This document shows positions 44,567 through 55,490 of a stretch of 64,000 nt of DNA, in pieces. Under the pieces are notes generated by a model. The model did not search any database and was not told where the DNA came from. It worked only from the letters and a program-made list of their open reading frames with translations. Origin of the DNA: Delphinus delphis (Eukaryota; Chordata; Mammalia; Artiodactyla; Delphinidae); NCBI RefSeq assembly GCF_949987515.2, contig NC_082701.1, forward strand, positions 40,627,755 to 40,691,754, read 5' to 3'. Numbering within the stretch: position 1 is the first letter of the stretch; every line of letters starts with the position of its first letter. Position numbers and translations under genes: made by a program.

Positions 44567-45220
44567 TTCTTTTTTTAAAAAATGTTTATTGCAATATAGT
44601 TGTTTTAAAGTGTTGTGTTAGATTGCTAATAAGAATATAACAAATACCAGTGAAACAACAACATTTGGTTGTTTTATGTCAGGTTTCTATAAAGCCCGAC
44701 ATAAAAGCATTAGTGTAGTATAAAGTTAAAATCATCCTTTCCTCTCTTCAGTCTCATTCTCCTCCCTCCATGCCTAAAGGCAATCAGGACCTGTGCATTT
44801 GGTTGATTTCCTTCCTGTTCATGGTTTTTCAGCCTTTACTGCACATATAGATGCCCATAAACATAATGTGGTGTTGTTTGGTGTGTTTCTTATTTAACAT
44901 AAATGGCATCATTCAGTATGTAACGTTTTACAATTTGCTTTTCTTCACTTGGTTTTGTTGTCAGGATCTATTTTTATACATTCGTATAGATCTAGTTGGT
45001 TTAATTGCTATGTAATATTCCATTTTCGGAATATACCAGCATTTGCTTATCCATTCTCCTACTGAAGGCCATTTGCACTGCTTCCAAGTTTTTGCCGTTA
45101 CAAACAATGCTGCAATGAATATCCTTTGATGTGCTTTATGTGTGCTTGTAATAAGTTTCTCTAGGATTAATTGAGTATATTAAGTGTATGGGTAGGAGTG
45201 GAATCGTTGTGAATTGGTGG
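44567..45220 (-). mobile_element. L1 fragments, reversed, two ages
   Basis: 44567-44640 matches a younger L1 3' end (aaatgtttattgcaatatag, tgttttaaagtgttgtgtta). From about 44710 to 45220 an older L1 follows (aggcaatcaggacctgtgca, tgctatgtaatattccattt, caatgctgcaatgaatatcc). A stem-loop lies between them at 44672-44706. Confidence 0.65.
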
Positions 45221-45849
45221 TTTAGTGAGCGTGTTCCTTTTTAATTACATTACTGCCCAATATCTCCTGGTGGGGAATGGGGGTGAAGGAGTCAGTATCA
45301 GAATTACCTTCAAACAACATGTCACTCACCCAGACATTTTTATACACTTCCCCACCAGCCACTTCTCCTTGCCAAGGAAGCATGGAATCCCAATGAGAAC
45401 TACTGCTTTAGTGAGATGCATTTCTGGAAGGGGATGTGTCACGGGTTTGGGTATATTGAAAGAGGAAAGGAAATGAAAATGATGACTTTAAGATCACAAA
45501 GACATAGCCAATTTGCTTTGATGTCTTCACCTTTGTTCCCAAATCCCTCAAGGTCTTGTTCTCAGCAGAAATATTGTCCAGATCCCAGGGGATTACAGAG
45601 GACACGTGTATTAACTGCTTTGTCACTGAAAATCCCTTGGTCGGTCTCAGGATAGGAGGGCCCTGAAGCTGTTCTGATCCTCTAAGAGGCATGGGCACCC
45701 AGCCGTGAATAACCAAGTCATTCTTGAGTCGTTGTAGCCTGTGCAGCAGGATCAAGTTTAGGTTGAATAGCAATGAGAGGACAGAAAAGGGAGTGTGAAA
45801 TGAGGCCACCACCGGGGGATGGAAGGGGCAAAATTGGTGTTGTAGTAGA
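45221..45849. other. unassigned sequence
   Basis: A 159-codon minus-strand open frame (45887-45408) crosses from here into the LTR. It has no recognised domain. No gene called. Confidence 0.45.
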
Positions 45850-46165
45850 TAGCTGTACTGGGTTTCACAGCATCTCCCCCAATCCATATCTACCTGGAAC
45901 CTGTGAATGGGACCTTATTTGGAAATAGGGTCTCTGCAGATACAATCAACTCAAGATGAACTCATATGGGATTAAGGTGGATCCAAAAACCAACATGACT
46001 GGTGTCCAATAAGAAGAGAGAAATTTGGACATAGAGACACAGACAGACACAGAGAGGAGAGCACCTTCCCTCCGCCTGAAGCTGGAAATCACTGTTCTAG
46101 GAAGTGTCCTCTGCACCTTTCACTTGGGCCTTTTGTCATAGTGGCAAAAATAAAAGTATCTTCTG

Positions 46166-46476
46166 GGGCTTCCCTGGTGGTGCAGTGGTTGAGAATCTGC
46201 CTGCCAATGCAGGGGACATGGGTTCGAGCCCTGGTCTGGGAAGATCCCACATGCCACGGAGCAACTGGACCCGTGAACCACAACTACTGAGCCTACGCGT
46301 CTGGAGCCTGTGCTCCGCAACAAGAGAGGCCGCAACAGTGAGAGGCCCGCGCACCGCAATGAAGAGTGGACCCCACTCGCTGCAACTAGAGAAAGCCCTC
46401 GCACAGAAACGAAGACCCAACACAGCCAAAGATAATAAATAACTAAATAAAAATGTGACACCTTTTTAAAAAAAAA
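46166..46476 (+). mobile_element. long-form CHR SINE
   Basis: Sense: ggcttccctggtggtgcagt, catgggttcgagccctggtc, then the extra 3' part of the long class (gaagagtggaccccactcgc, tgcaactagagaaagccctc, aaacgaagacccaacacagc). TSD with a 3-base gap: aaaagtatcttctgg (46152-46166) and aaaagtattttcttctgg (46475-46492). Confidence 0.92.
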
Positions 46477-46642
46477 AAGTATTTTCTTCTGGTATCACTG
46501 ATTTTATTTACGTGAAGTCATCTGTATTCATTTGCATTACTGTGGATTCTTCTATCTGAATTATACTTTTAGAAATTTGGTATTTAATTAATAATAACGA
46601 ATAATAGTTAAACCAAATTTAATATAGATTTTGTTGAATTAA

Positions 46643-46679
46643 TTTTTTTGTTTGGTTTGATATAAACCAAACAAAAAAA
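46643..46679. repeat. perfect 16-bp hairpin
   Basis: Arms tttttttgtttggttt (46643-46658) and aaaccaaacaaaaaaa (46664-46679) around the loop gatat. No known element fits. It could be a tiny MITE remnant, a snap-back duplication, or chance in AT-rich DNA. Confidence 0.95.
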
Positions 46680-46959
46680 GAAAATGACAGTGACACACTG
46701 TGACACACAGGGAGAATGCCGTATGACGATGGTAGAGGGATTGGACGTAAGCAGTTGCAAGCCAAAGAATGCACAGGAACCTGGCAGCCACCAGGAGCTG
46801 GGAAGAGGCAAGGAAGGATCCTCCCCTAGAGCCCGTCAGAGAGAGCATGGTGCTACTGACACCTTGATTTGGGACTTCTAGCATCCAGGACTGTGTTCCA
46901 AGTCACCTAGTCTGTGATACAGCAGCCCTGGGAAACCAGCAAAGCAGCTTCCAAGATGC

Positions 46960-47460
46960 TCAGTGACCAGCCTCCTGGTACTCACACTCTGTGTAATGCC
47001 TTCTCCTTTTCTGCGGGCGGGACCTAGTAACCTGTTCCCAGCAAATATGGCAAACATGATGAAATGTCATTTCCAAAATTAGGTCATAAAAGACTGAATT
47101 CCATCTTGCTCGCTCTTTCTTGCCCTCTCACTTGCTCTGTCTGATAAATCCGATTGACATGTCATAAGCTGCTGATGACGAGGCCCTCGTGACAAGGAAC
47201 TGAGGAAGGTTCCAGCTAATGAAGAACTGAATCCTGTCAGTGGCCGCATGGGCAAACTTGGAAGTAGCTTCCCCCCAATTTGAGCCTTGTGATGACGGCA
47301 GCCCCTGCACCTTGAAAGACCCAGAGGCAGAGGACCCAGGAAACCATGCCTGGATCCTTCACCCCCAGAAACTACGGAATAATAAACTGTGAGTTTGTTG
47401 TCGTAAGCCACCGAGTCTTGGGGTAATTTGTTACGCAGCAATGATGGATAACTAACAGAT
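46960..47460 (+). mobile_element. MLT1-type LTR
   Basis: Sense: aattccatcttgctcgctct, caaggaactgaggaaggttc, gaactgaatcctgtcagtgg, gaggcagaggacccagg, gtaatttgttacgcagcaat, ending near gataactaacaga. Old MaLR LTR, no internal part. Confidence 0.8.
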
Positions 47461-48364
47461 GCGAAGAGTAGATCAAGGCAGGTGCTGGGGAACAAAAATC
47501 TAAGAGCCTGAGCTGGGGCCCCTTGTAGTTCAGTGAGTGCTGTGTGCTGGGGGGGAGGATGGTGGCAGAGTTCCTAGGGAGTGGGGCATCCATCCATCCT
47601 CTACATCATGGACACATTCCTGTGCCAGCACAGAAGGCGGCCACTCGGAACTAAGAGTTAAGGGGTCGTCGTCGGAAGACCGTGTGCTTTGATGGAACTC
47701 CCCTGAAGGGAGACGAGGGATTATATCCTTACAAACTGTTTCAGACAGACTCAGGAACTTTCCCCAAAAGTCATCCTTTATTTACTGCTGGGACTTCCCT
47801 TCTGCATCCAGTGTTGCATTGAAGGAGGTATAGAGAAAAGGGGGAAGTGACTGGATTAAGAGTCAAGAGTCCTTGCTTCTGAAATTGGCTGTCACTCACC
47901 ACCCTAGGGACCTTGGGGTTTTTAGAAAGGTTGGAGGTTAATTTCCTCATTCTGAAGTTGAAACAAAGAGGAGGTTCTTACCAAAGATCACAGGGTGACC
48001 AGAGCTGGGGAAAACAAAAGCGAGCATCCCTGTTCCCTTCTGTTCCCCCTGCCACCCTTAGACCCAGTATGGAGGAGGGGAGGTTCCTGATGCTGGGGCA
48101 GGTGGTTATAACTCTGGTCATTGCATCGAGGTTGGTGGGGGGAGGATGTGGGTTGGAAACTTGTGGGTCTCTGAAGAGCCCTGGGAGAGAGAGAGAGGGA
48201 CATTCAGGCAGGCATAGCAACCTACCACAGACCAACATGGGTGACTTGTTTTGCCAGATGGTCCTGAAGAATGAATGGCAGGCTCCTGGGTGTGTCGTGC
48301 TCTTTCTGAGAGCCCAGGCTGGGCTGCCAGTGCTGCAAGGGCACACATGCCCCACTGAGCCTTT
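47461..48364. other. unassigned sequence, open on both strands at its right end
   Basis: Unique-looking DNA. From 47913 to 48629 the plus strand and from 48622 to 47978 the minus strand are both open, continuing through the SINE that follows. I regard this as chance. Confidence 0.45.
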
Positions 48365-48379
48365 AAATTGTGTTACCAA

Positions 48380-48588
48380 GGGCTTCCCTGGTGGTGCAGT
48401 GGTTGAGAGTCCGCCTGCCGATGCAGGGGACGTGGGTTCGTGCCCCGGTCCGGGAGGATCCCACATGCCACGGAGCGGCTGGGCCCGTGAGCCGTGGCCG
48501 CTGAGCCTGCGTGTCTGGAGCCTGTGCTCCGTAATGGGAGAGGCCACAGCAGTGAGAGGCCCGCGTACCGCGAAGAGCAAAAAAAAAA
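48380..48588 (+). mobile_element. CHR SINE with 15-bp TSD
   Basis: Sense, complete: ggcttccctggtggtgcagt (A-box-like region near 48391-48406), gtgggttcgtgccccgg (B box near 48434-48444), end at gcccgcgtaccgcg and a poly(A). TSD aaattgtgttaccaa at 48365-48379 and 48589-48603. A good reference copy for the short class. Confidence 0.95.
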
Positions 48589-48603
48589 AAATTGTGTTAC
48601 CAA

Positions 48604-48999
48604 AAGTCAGTGATGCTCCCATAATTTAAACCAGCACTGTGCCTATCGAACTACTACTTTTTAACAAAACGGCATCATTTCATTTATAATCCAAGGCCCA
48701 TAGCTTTCAACGAATTTGGAGGACAATTTGGTGACCCAGGAGATAGCCTTATGACATGATCACTTTGCTAGAAGGACCCAATTGTACAAATAGAATTTCC
48801 TCAGGCATTCCTACCAGTGTGCTTGGATATGTCATCACCTTTCTCCTGACTTCCTTTCCATGTTTATAAAATTGGGAGTTTGTTTATATATTCTCTAAAG
48901 GCCTTTTCAGCACTCACATTTAATCATTCCTTATAAAGTAATCAGAAGGACTAGACAAGAAGTAGAAGGAGGTGAGCATTCGTGGGGCTCATCCTCCAA
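48604..48999. other. unassigned sequence
   Basis: Unique-looking DNA with a possible MIR 3' piece near 48840-48915. No gene. Confidence 0.4.
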
Positions 49000-49270
49000 A
49001 ACCCAGGCATTGCCTCCTCTGGGAAGCCTCCATGACCTTACCAGACTGCAGGCCTGAGTGAAGTGCTCCTCTGGACACAGCCAGCCACACATCCACCAGT
49101 CGTAACTTACATGGTGACGGTTGATTTGCGGATCTCTTTCCTCCACTGTCTGGTCAGCCCTTGAGCCAGAGACTGGCTTGTGTCTTATTCTTCCTTGTAT
49201 GCCCAGGACCTAACAGAGAGCCTGGCACATAATAGATGTCCAGTAACTATTCATTGAATTAATGAGTGGC
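49000..49270 (+). repeat. L2 3' end
   Basis: gcctcctctgggaagcctcc, ctggcttgtgtcttattctt, acctaacagagagcctggca, attcattgaattaatgagtg is a sense L2. Confidence 0.75.
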
Positions 49271-49989
49271 TAGATGTATGAATGAACAAATGGCTTCTCT
49301 GCCCATGGTGGGAATCCTCTTTATTGAGGACACAGCCTGGGAAGCTGTGTCTCTCTTGACACGTGGCTTGCTGATGACAGTGGCGTGATATGGTGAGAGA
49401 AGGGTATTAAATGGTAAGAAAGTCCGATCTCAGGATCCACGCAGACCCATGGGGTTGGGTGAAAGCTCATCTTCTTTCTGCTCTAACAATCTATGAAGCT
49501 TGGAGGCAGCGATAATTAGTTCATGGCACATGTGGAGACAGATGTTAGGGAAGTGGGACAAGGATAACAAGGTCAATACAAAAAGAAAGAAGGGGATATG
49601 AATACTGCAGAGATGGACTGGGTAGCCCCATAAAGTTCTGAGCATTTATGTAACTAGAAATCCCTAAACAGAAGATCAAACTCAAACATAAAGAAATAGA
49701 TGATGAGAAGATTAAGAGGTTTGTCCAAGGGCACAAAATGAGTGGACTGAATTTATTCTATCTCTTTGCATATTAAGGACTTTACCCAATCAAAGGGGGA
49801 ATCTTTGATTCGAAGCCATTGTTTACACCAGGAACTGACACATGAACACAACCAAGGGTAGGTAGGGCTGACAATTGGTGGTGGTGATGGTGGTGGTGGT
49901 AGATAGTCTCTGATACTGCCTCAGAGTAGGATATATCAGATTAGTAAATATGGGGGTGTGGAGGCAAAGGTACTCATCTGTTAAGTCCC
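49271..49989. other. unassigned sequence with a GGT repeat
   Basis: A (GGT)n tract, ttggtggtggtgatggtggt, is at 49876-49903. No gene seen. Confidence 0.5.
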
Positions 49990-50205
49990 AGGGTGTGATA
50001 GAAAGAGCTGATTTGGATTTGAATTGCAGCTCTGTCACTTACTAGCTGTGCACCCTTGCCTGGATGTATGAAACATCACCTCTCTCAACCTCAGTTTCTT
50101 TACCCATGCGGTGGAAAAAAGTAACACCTATCATTCAGAATTGTTGTAAAGATGTAAAAAGATGTGTTTGTGGAAGCACTTAGCAAATGCATGGGGTCTA
50201 GGTTC
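49990..50205 (+). repeat. near-complete MIR
   Basis: gagctgatttggatttgaat, gctctgtcacttactagctg, caacctcagtttctttaccc, ggaagcacttagcaaatgc. Well preserved sense MIR. Confidence 0.88.
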
Positions 50206-51199
50206 TGCTTATAGGTCTGGAGCAATCAGGTGAGGTGCCTCGGCCACAGAAATTGCTCCAAGCTAGGCAATTTTAAAGGAGGTTTAAAGGGGAGGAGATG
50301 GTTGGTGCAAAATGGCGGTGAGGGAGGGCACTGCATCGCAGATGAGGCTTTCTCTGCTCCACATCCAATAGGGAATAGAAGTAGTAACCACCCACCTGCA
50401 GTTGGAAAGAAGTTTTGGGGGCCACCAATTCAGACGAGGAGATTTTGACTTCAGAGCTAGGAGAGAAGTGGAAGGGAGGAGATTAGTTTCTTATAAAATG
50501 TGGATGATAGAATTCATGTGTTTTCCTCTGCTCTAACCCAAGACTCCACTAATAGGAGTGTTGAAAATGAAGACAAAGACTGGGAAAGGAAAAAAGAAAA
50601 TGGAGAAGCATCAGGAGAACTTTGAATGCTAGAAAACAGATGGATAAGTAAAATTTAACTTTGCATAGCAGAGAAAGCTGAAATAAAATGCCCACAAGGT
50701 TCTGGGATGGGTAATCAAGAAGTCAACTGATTTTTCTTCTAGAACCCTGTAAATACTCTGGACTTAGTCATAGGTGTCATTAAAAGTGAAGGTAAGTTTG
50801 GGGCTGCAAAGTAAAAGATTGACTGAAACTCTGTAAAAGGAATTGAGACTCTGCCTAGAGTCCTGACTCTACCCTAGACAATCAGACAACTCTCCCTCAC
50901 CTGGCAAGCAGGAGCCTGGAGGTTTTCTCTTTGGAGAAGTGGTGTACCAGAGGACGTTAGAACTCAAGAATACCATGCACAGCTTGGGTAGAGTGGGAGG
51001 TGCAGGTTGTTTGTACTGAAAACTGGGCATTAGGGAATAGAAAACCTCTAGTCTTTATAATAGAGAATTGTAAGATAGACAAGCTGACCTGCAAGAGAGA
51101 CGAGTCTTATAGATATTGAGGTTGAGGTTCTCCTAGCAAAAGGCCTTGACACCTGCAGAAGCATCCTAATGGGAACCCACCATCGGATAAGAACAGTCT
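50206..51199. other. unassigned sequence
   Basis: A-rich on plus, possibly the upstream part of the HAL1/L1-like element that follows. No gene seen. Confidence 0.4.
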
Positions 51200-52330
51200 A
51201 TGCACACAAAGCTAACCATCTCTGCAATGCCTCACTTTCCAATGTGAAAGGATACCAGACACTTGAAACATTTGTGTAAAGCCTTTAAATGAAAAATATA
51301 CACACAGAATAAAGGAACTTGAAGAAAACAAAAGCAATGCAGGAGCAGAAAGCAGGGTACTATGCAGGGAGGTACTTTAGTGTGTATCTCCAAAGAGATA
51401 AGAAACAATGTTGATGCTTTTAAAAAATATCTTTTAAAATAACAAATAAGTTTTTTCTTGAAAATTAAAGGAGCCAAAATACAAAGTTTGATAGAATGAA
51501 CAAATATATATATTTGAAAAAAACTCCAGTCAGTGGAATAAAAAGACAAAGTGATGGAAAGTAGTAGGGAACAGATAACACCTTATAAAATTAGTCCAGA
51601 AGGTTCAAAGTCTGCGAAAATTTCCAAAAAATGAAGAAATTGGATAAAACTATCCAAAAACTAGTAAGAGAAATTTTTCCATAGTTGAAACGTTTCCAGA
51701 TTTAAAGGACTTACTTTATGCTCAGCATGACGAATAAATTCACTATAAATTTTCAGAGTAATGGGGGTAAAATGAAAATTGTAAAAACTCCCAGAGCAGA
51801 AAATAAGATCACATGTACAATATTAGAAATGAGGTTTGCATTAAAATTACCAACAGCGATATCAGAAGCCAAATAAGATATTCCCTACTGCAGGGAAATG
51901 CCTTCAAAACTCTTAGGGAAAATGATTCTTCTAGATTGTTATACATAGGCAAGATAAAGGTATGCAATAGAATTTTCATGACATGCACCCTTTCTCCAGA
52001 AGCTAATAGAATATTGACTGCTCATTTTGAATAAGGCACAAGGAGGAAAAAGAGAATCCAGGAAGCCAGGTCTCCGACAGGAAACAAGGAAAAGAATTTC
52101 ACAGATGACAGTAGAGATGCAGATCTAGAAGGCAACCAATTCTGAAGGATCAGGAAGATGGGGAGATCTCAACAGGGTGCTTCCAAGGTGGGGGATGGAG
52201 GACAAAAATCACAGATTATCTCATGTGTTGGAATATATTGAGAAAGATTTTCTGTTTCTGGCAGAGTTTGGGGGTGCACGTATAGTGATATGTATATAAA
52301 TGGAGTGGGCAAGTCAAAACTTGAAGCAAT
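51200..52330 (+). mobile_element. HAL1/L1-like relic
   Basis: cccagagcagaaaataagat, caacagcgatatcagaagcc, ctgcagggaaatgccttcaa, ttgttatacataggcaagat resemble the ORF1 end of old L1/HAL1 elements on the sense strand. No long frame is left. Edges and family are uncertain. Confidence 0.5.
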
Positions 52331-52608
52331 CATTAACTGAATCATTAACAACAAAATGTTGTTCAAGAAGGGAAATGTAAACTTAGTACACGCCACATAG
52401 AATATTTATGAATACAATTTATATCAATGTAAATAATAAATGTATGGCTATAGATTTAGCCAAAAGTTATATAATAATTATTTTGGAAGTTGACAGCATG
52501 ATGAAGACAAGCGTGTGTACATGTATGCATGTGTGTATACATGCATATGTTTAGGAGGTATAAAATTTTTAAATCCCTTTTAAAAAAATACAAAGTCAAC
52601 AGACAACA

Positions 52609-53092
52609 CAGTAAGTCCCCTACATAAGAACAAGTTCTGTTCCGAGAGCATGTTCGTAAGTCCAATTTGTTTGTAAGTCCAACAAAGTTGGCCTAGGTAC
52701 CCAACTAACACAATTGGCTATTGAGGTACTGTGCTGTTATAGGTTTATAAGACTTTTCACACAACTAATACATAAAAAACAAACACAAAAAATAAAGAAA
52801 ACATTTTTAATCTTACAGTACAGTACCTTGAAAAGTACAGTAGTACCAGCTACATCACCACTGCTTTTACGCTTGCTTCCGGACATCCTGGGCTTGAAAT
52901 AAAGATACTGTACTACTGTGTTCTATACAGTACTATACAGTAAAGTACACAATAGCTCAACCTTGTAGAGGATGCACGCACGTGACAATGTACGCCAGAC
53001 CCGTGAACTGACTTACGTGACTGGACATTCGAATGCACGTACGCATCTTTGAAAGTTCGAAATTTGAACGTTCGTATGTAGGGAACTTACTG
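52609..53092. mobile_element. Tigger/mariner-type DNA transposon, internally deleted
   Basis: Inverted ends: cagtaagtcccctacataag on the left, and on the right the reverse of cagtaagttccctacatacg. TA follows the right end; the left flank is CA, which fits a TA target with one change. The interior has tcttacagtacagtacc and gaaaagtacagtagtacc, as in a longer element known in artiodactyls. At 484 bp it has no usable transposase. It seems fairly well preserved. Confidence 0.8.
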
Positions 53093-53225
53093 TATATAAA
53101 AAAATATATATTCACCCTGGTTGGAAATATGGGGGAAATTTTCAGAAGAATTTGCTATGAAATTTTAAATATTTGCCTCTAGGTAGGAAAACTTGGGGTT
53201 TTGAAGGGGTGGAGGACTGCTCTTT

Positions 53226-53439
53226 TCTTTTTTTTCTTTTTTTTTGTGCGGTACGCGGGCCTCTAACTGTTGTGGCCTCTCCCATTGCGGAGCACAGGCT
53301 CCGGACGCGCAGGCTCAGCGGCCATGGCTCACGGGCCCAGCCGCTCTGCGGCATGTGGGATCTTCCCGGACCGGGGCACGAACCCGTGTCCCCTGAATCG
53401 GCAGGCGGACTCTCAACCACTGCGCCACCAGGGAAGCCC
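53226..53439 (-). mobile_element. CHR SINE
   Basis: Full short-class copy in reverse (gcggtacgcgggcctctaac to ccaccagggaagccc). T-tract interrupted by C. A convincing TSD was not found. Confidence 0.93.
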
Positions 53440-53542
53440 TACTCCAATCTTTAAAACCAACATCTGTCTCTGTTCTACCTTCACATAGCCTCCTCTCAGT
53501 GTGTAAAATCTCCCTCTGCTTCCCTCGTGTAAGGATCCATGT

Positions 53543-53659
53543 GGGACTTGCCTGGTGGTCCAGCGGTTAAGACTCCTCGCTTCCACTGCAGGGGACCCGG
53601 GTTCGATCCCTGGTCGGGGTAAGATCCCACATGCTGCATGGCGTGGCCAAAAAAAAAAA
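53543..53659 (+). mobile_element. older CHR-1-like SINE
   Basis: gggacttgcctggtggtcca, gcggttaagactcctcgctt, gggttcgatccctggtcggg, catgctgcatggcgtggcca and an A11 tail. It is the same older class as 3111-3227, in sense orientation. Possible short TSD tccatgtg and tacatgtg. Confidence 0.88.
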
Positions 53660-53702
53660 GAAGGGTACATGTGACTGTATTTAGGGCCTGCCTGGAACAT
53701 TA

Positions 53703-53731
53703 CCTAACCTTAACCCTAACCCTAAACCTAA
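53703..53731. repeat. short telomere-like tract
   Basis: cctaaccttaaccctaaccc followed by taaacctaa gives about five CCCTAA-type units, two perfect. It interrupts text that otherwise fits an LTR. Confidence 0.8.
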
Positions 53732-53880
53732 TTCAGGATAATCTCTTTAAAACAAGATCCTTAACTTACATTTACTTAATCACCCTTTTCCCAAATAAGG
53801 TAATGTTCACAGGTTTTGGAGATTAGGATGTGGATATATTTGGTGGTGGGGGGCATTATTTAGCCTAACACAAACATTTT

Positions 53881-54424
53881 AAAACATCTTTTTTAGTATA
53901 TTTATATATGATACATACATACATATTGTACATACGTAAGAGAATATGTCCTTTTTTTTTTTAACTGTGGTTATCACTGGAACATTACAGCCGACTTTCC
54001 GTTCTACATCATGTATCTCTATAGCAGTTGTTGAATAATAAACATATATTACTCCTGTAAAATGTTAATACGTGAGGAAAAAAATAGGGAGAAGATTTCA
54101 TGCTTTGGCTGATATACATTTGAAACCGACTAGTTCCAAGTCTTCCGTTTCAAATATAAACACCAGGCAAGTCTCCAATTAAATGACACCAACATTCATG
54201 TTGTCTCCTGGAAGACATTTGTGTGGTGCAAACATGCAACTACCAGAAGCCAAGAGCTCAGGGGGCTGGAGAGCGGTTTCGTGGGGTTTCGAAGAAACAA
54301 GGAGTGGTTTTAAACCCAATCTGGGGAGCCATTTTTTCTCAAACATACAGCATATCTGCTTTTTACCTTATGGTTTTTCTCTGTTTCTCTCAGATTCCAG
54401 GATATGACTGTACTCTATAAACTA
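53881..54424. other. unique DNA, possible regulatory block
   Basis: An AT-rich part (53885-53960) contains ATACAT units. From 54090 to 54250, gatttcatgctttggctgat, ccgtttcaaatataaacacc and gtctccaattaaatgacacc look like conserved non-coding DNA. Inference only. Confidence 0.35.
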
Positions 54425-54540
54425 GCTGAAAGGGGCCTTAAAGGCCATCGGGTCCAACGCCAACATGATGCAGCTTAGGGAACCCAGAGAGGACCAGAGG
54501 GGTGGAGTAATGATTCCCAAGGCAGCTGAGGCTCCTGACC
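54425..54540 (-). repeat. MIR/MIR3-like relic
   Basis: gaaaggggccttaaaggcca, tcgggtccaacgcc, gatgcagcttagggaaccca fits a reversed MIR-class repeat. Confidence 0.5.
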
Positions 54541-54949
54541 CCTGATGTCTGGAGCATTCTATGCTGTTCTTTAGTCCACGAACCTCTGCCCCTCACTTCT
54601 CTATAATTTGGGAAGTCCTGGCAGCAGTAACGTCCAGGAAGCAGGGAAAATAGGGTGACTTGGACTCAGGGAAAATAGAAAATGAATTGGAGAGTTGGTG
54701 GTATTAAACCTGGTTCTGAATGAGGTATCAGGTGTTGTCAAAGGAAAACTCTGAGCCGGAGGGACAAACAGAGTCATGTGTTAAAGGTCAGTGCATAGGA
54801 GCATTGGCCCGGTCCTCCTCCCCATGGGTGGAGGGGACGAGAGGAGGGCATCCTGACCAACAGGTGCACGCCAAGTCTAGGAACAGAACGTGGGAGCTTA
54901 CAGCAGTGGAGGCAGGGGCAGGCTTAAGGTCCCAGTTCCTCTCTCCTGA
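54541..54949. other. unassigned sequence
   Basis: Nothing recognised. Confidence 0.45.
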
Positions 54950-55490
54950 ATGTATCTTCCCCTGCTTGAAGCCTTCCCAAGAGTCTCCATTTCAGTTAAT
55001 TAAAATCTGACATTTTGCCCCAATATAAATCTGGCTCCCACCTCTCCAGCTTCAACTCTTAGTACTTTATCTCCTTGCTCACTCCGCTCTAGACACCCTG
55101 GCATTCTTTCCATCCCTCAAGCACACCAAGGTCATTCTTATTGCAGGGACTCTGAACTTGGCTTTTCCTTCTGCCTGGAACATTCTTTTCCCAGGTCCTT
55201 TTCATTCCTGGCTCCTTTTTATTCTTTCATTTCTCCTCTTAAAGTAACCAACCCAGAGTGGCTGTCCCAGGCCACTCGATCACAGTTGATCCCTTCTTTC
55301 TCCTGGTTGCAGTCCACAAACCTGTTTATTTTCTTCATGGCTCTTACCACCATCTGTTATTATTTGGTTAGTTTCTCTGTCCTACAAGACTGTAATCTCC
55401 ATGAGAGCAGGAACCTTATTCTCCAAGTTCCTAGAACATTGCTTGGCATATAGTAAGTGCTCAGTAAATACTTGTTCAATGACTCAATCA
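54950..55490 (+). repeat. L2 fragment
   Basis: gcttttccttctgcctggaa, cattcttttcccaggtcctt, tttattttcttcatggctct, gactgtaatctccatgagag, agtaagtgctcagtaaatac. A well-matched sense L2 3' end of about 540 bp. Confidence 0.85.

Larger units (their letters stand above)
45850..46925 (+). mobile_element. MaLR-type LTR interrupted by other DNA
   Basis: First part: tgggtttcacagcatctccc, cgtttatttggaaatag-like block, gactggtgtccaataagaag, aaatttggacatagagacac (to about 46095). Last part: gctactgacaccttgatttg, ggacttctagcatccaggac, agtctgtgatacagcagccc (46690-46925). The middle holds a long-form SINE and AT-rich DNA. Old. Confidence 0.65.
53460..53880 (-). mobile_element. MaLR/ERVL-type LTR fragment with a SINE inside
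   Basis: The right part reads, reversed, tgttaggctaaataatgccc, tccacatcctaatctccaaa, acctgtgaacattacctta, ttaaggatcttgttttaaag. The left part before the SINE (53460-53542) continues the pattern. It contains a telomere-like tract at 53703-53731. Confidence 0.55.

Noticed and set aside
48434..48444. B-box-like text in SINEs suggesting tRNA genes.
   Set aside because: The SINE heads are tRNA-derived but lack a cloverleaf with proper stems. They are retroposon promoters at most.
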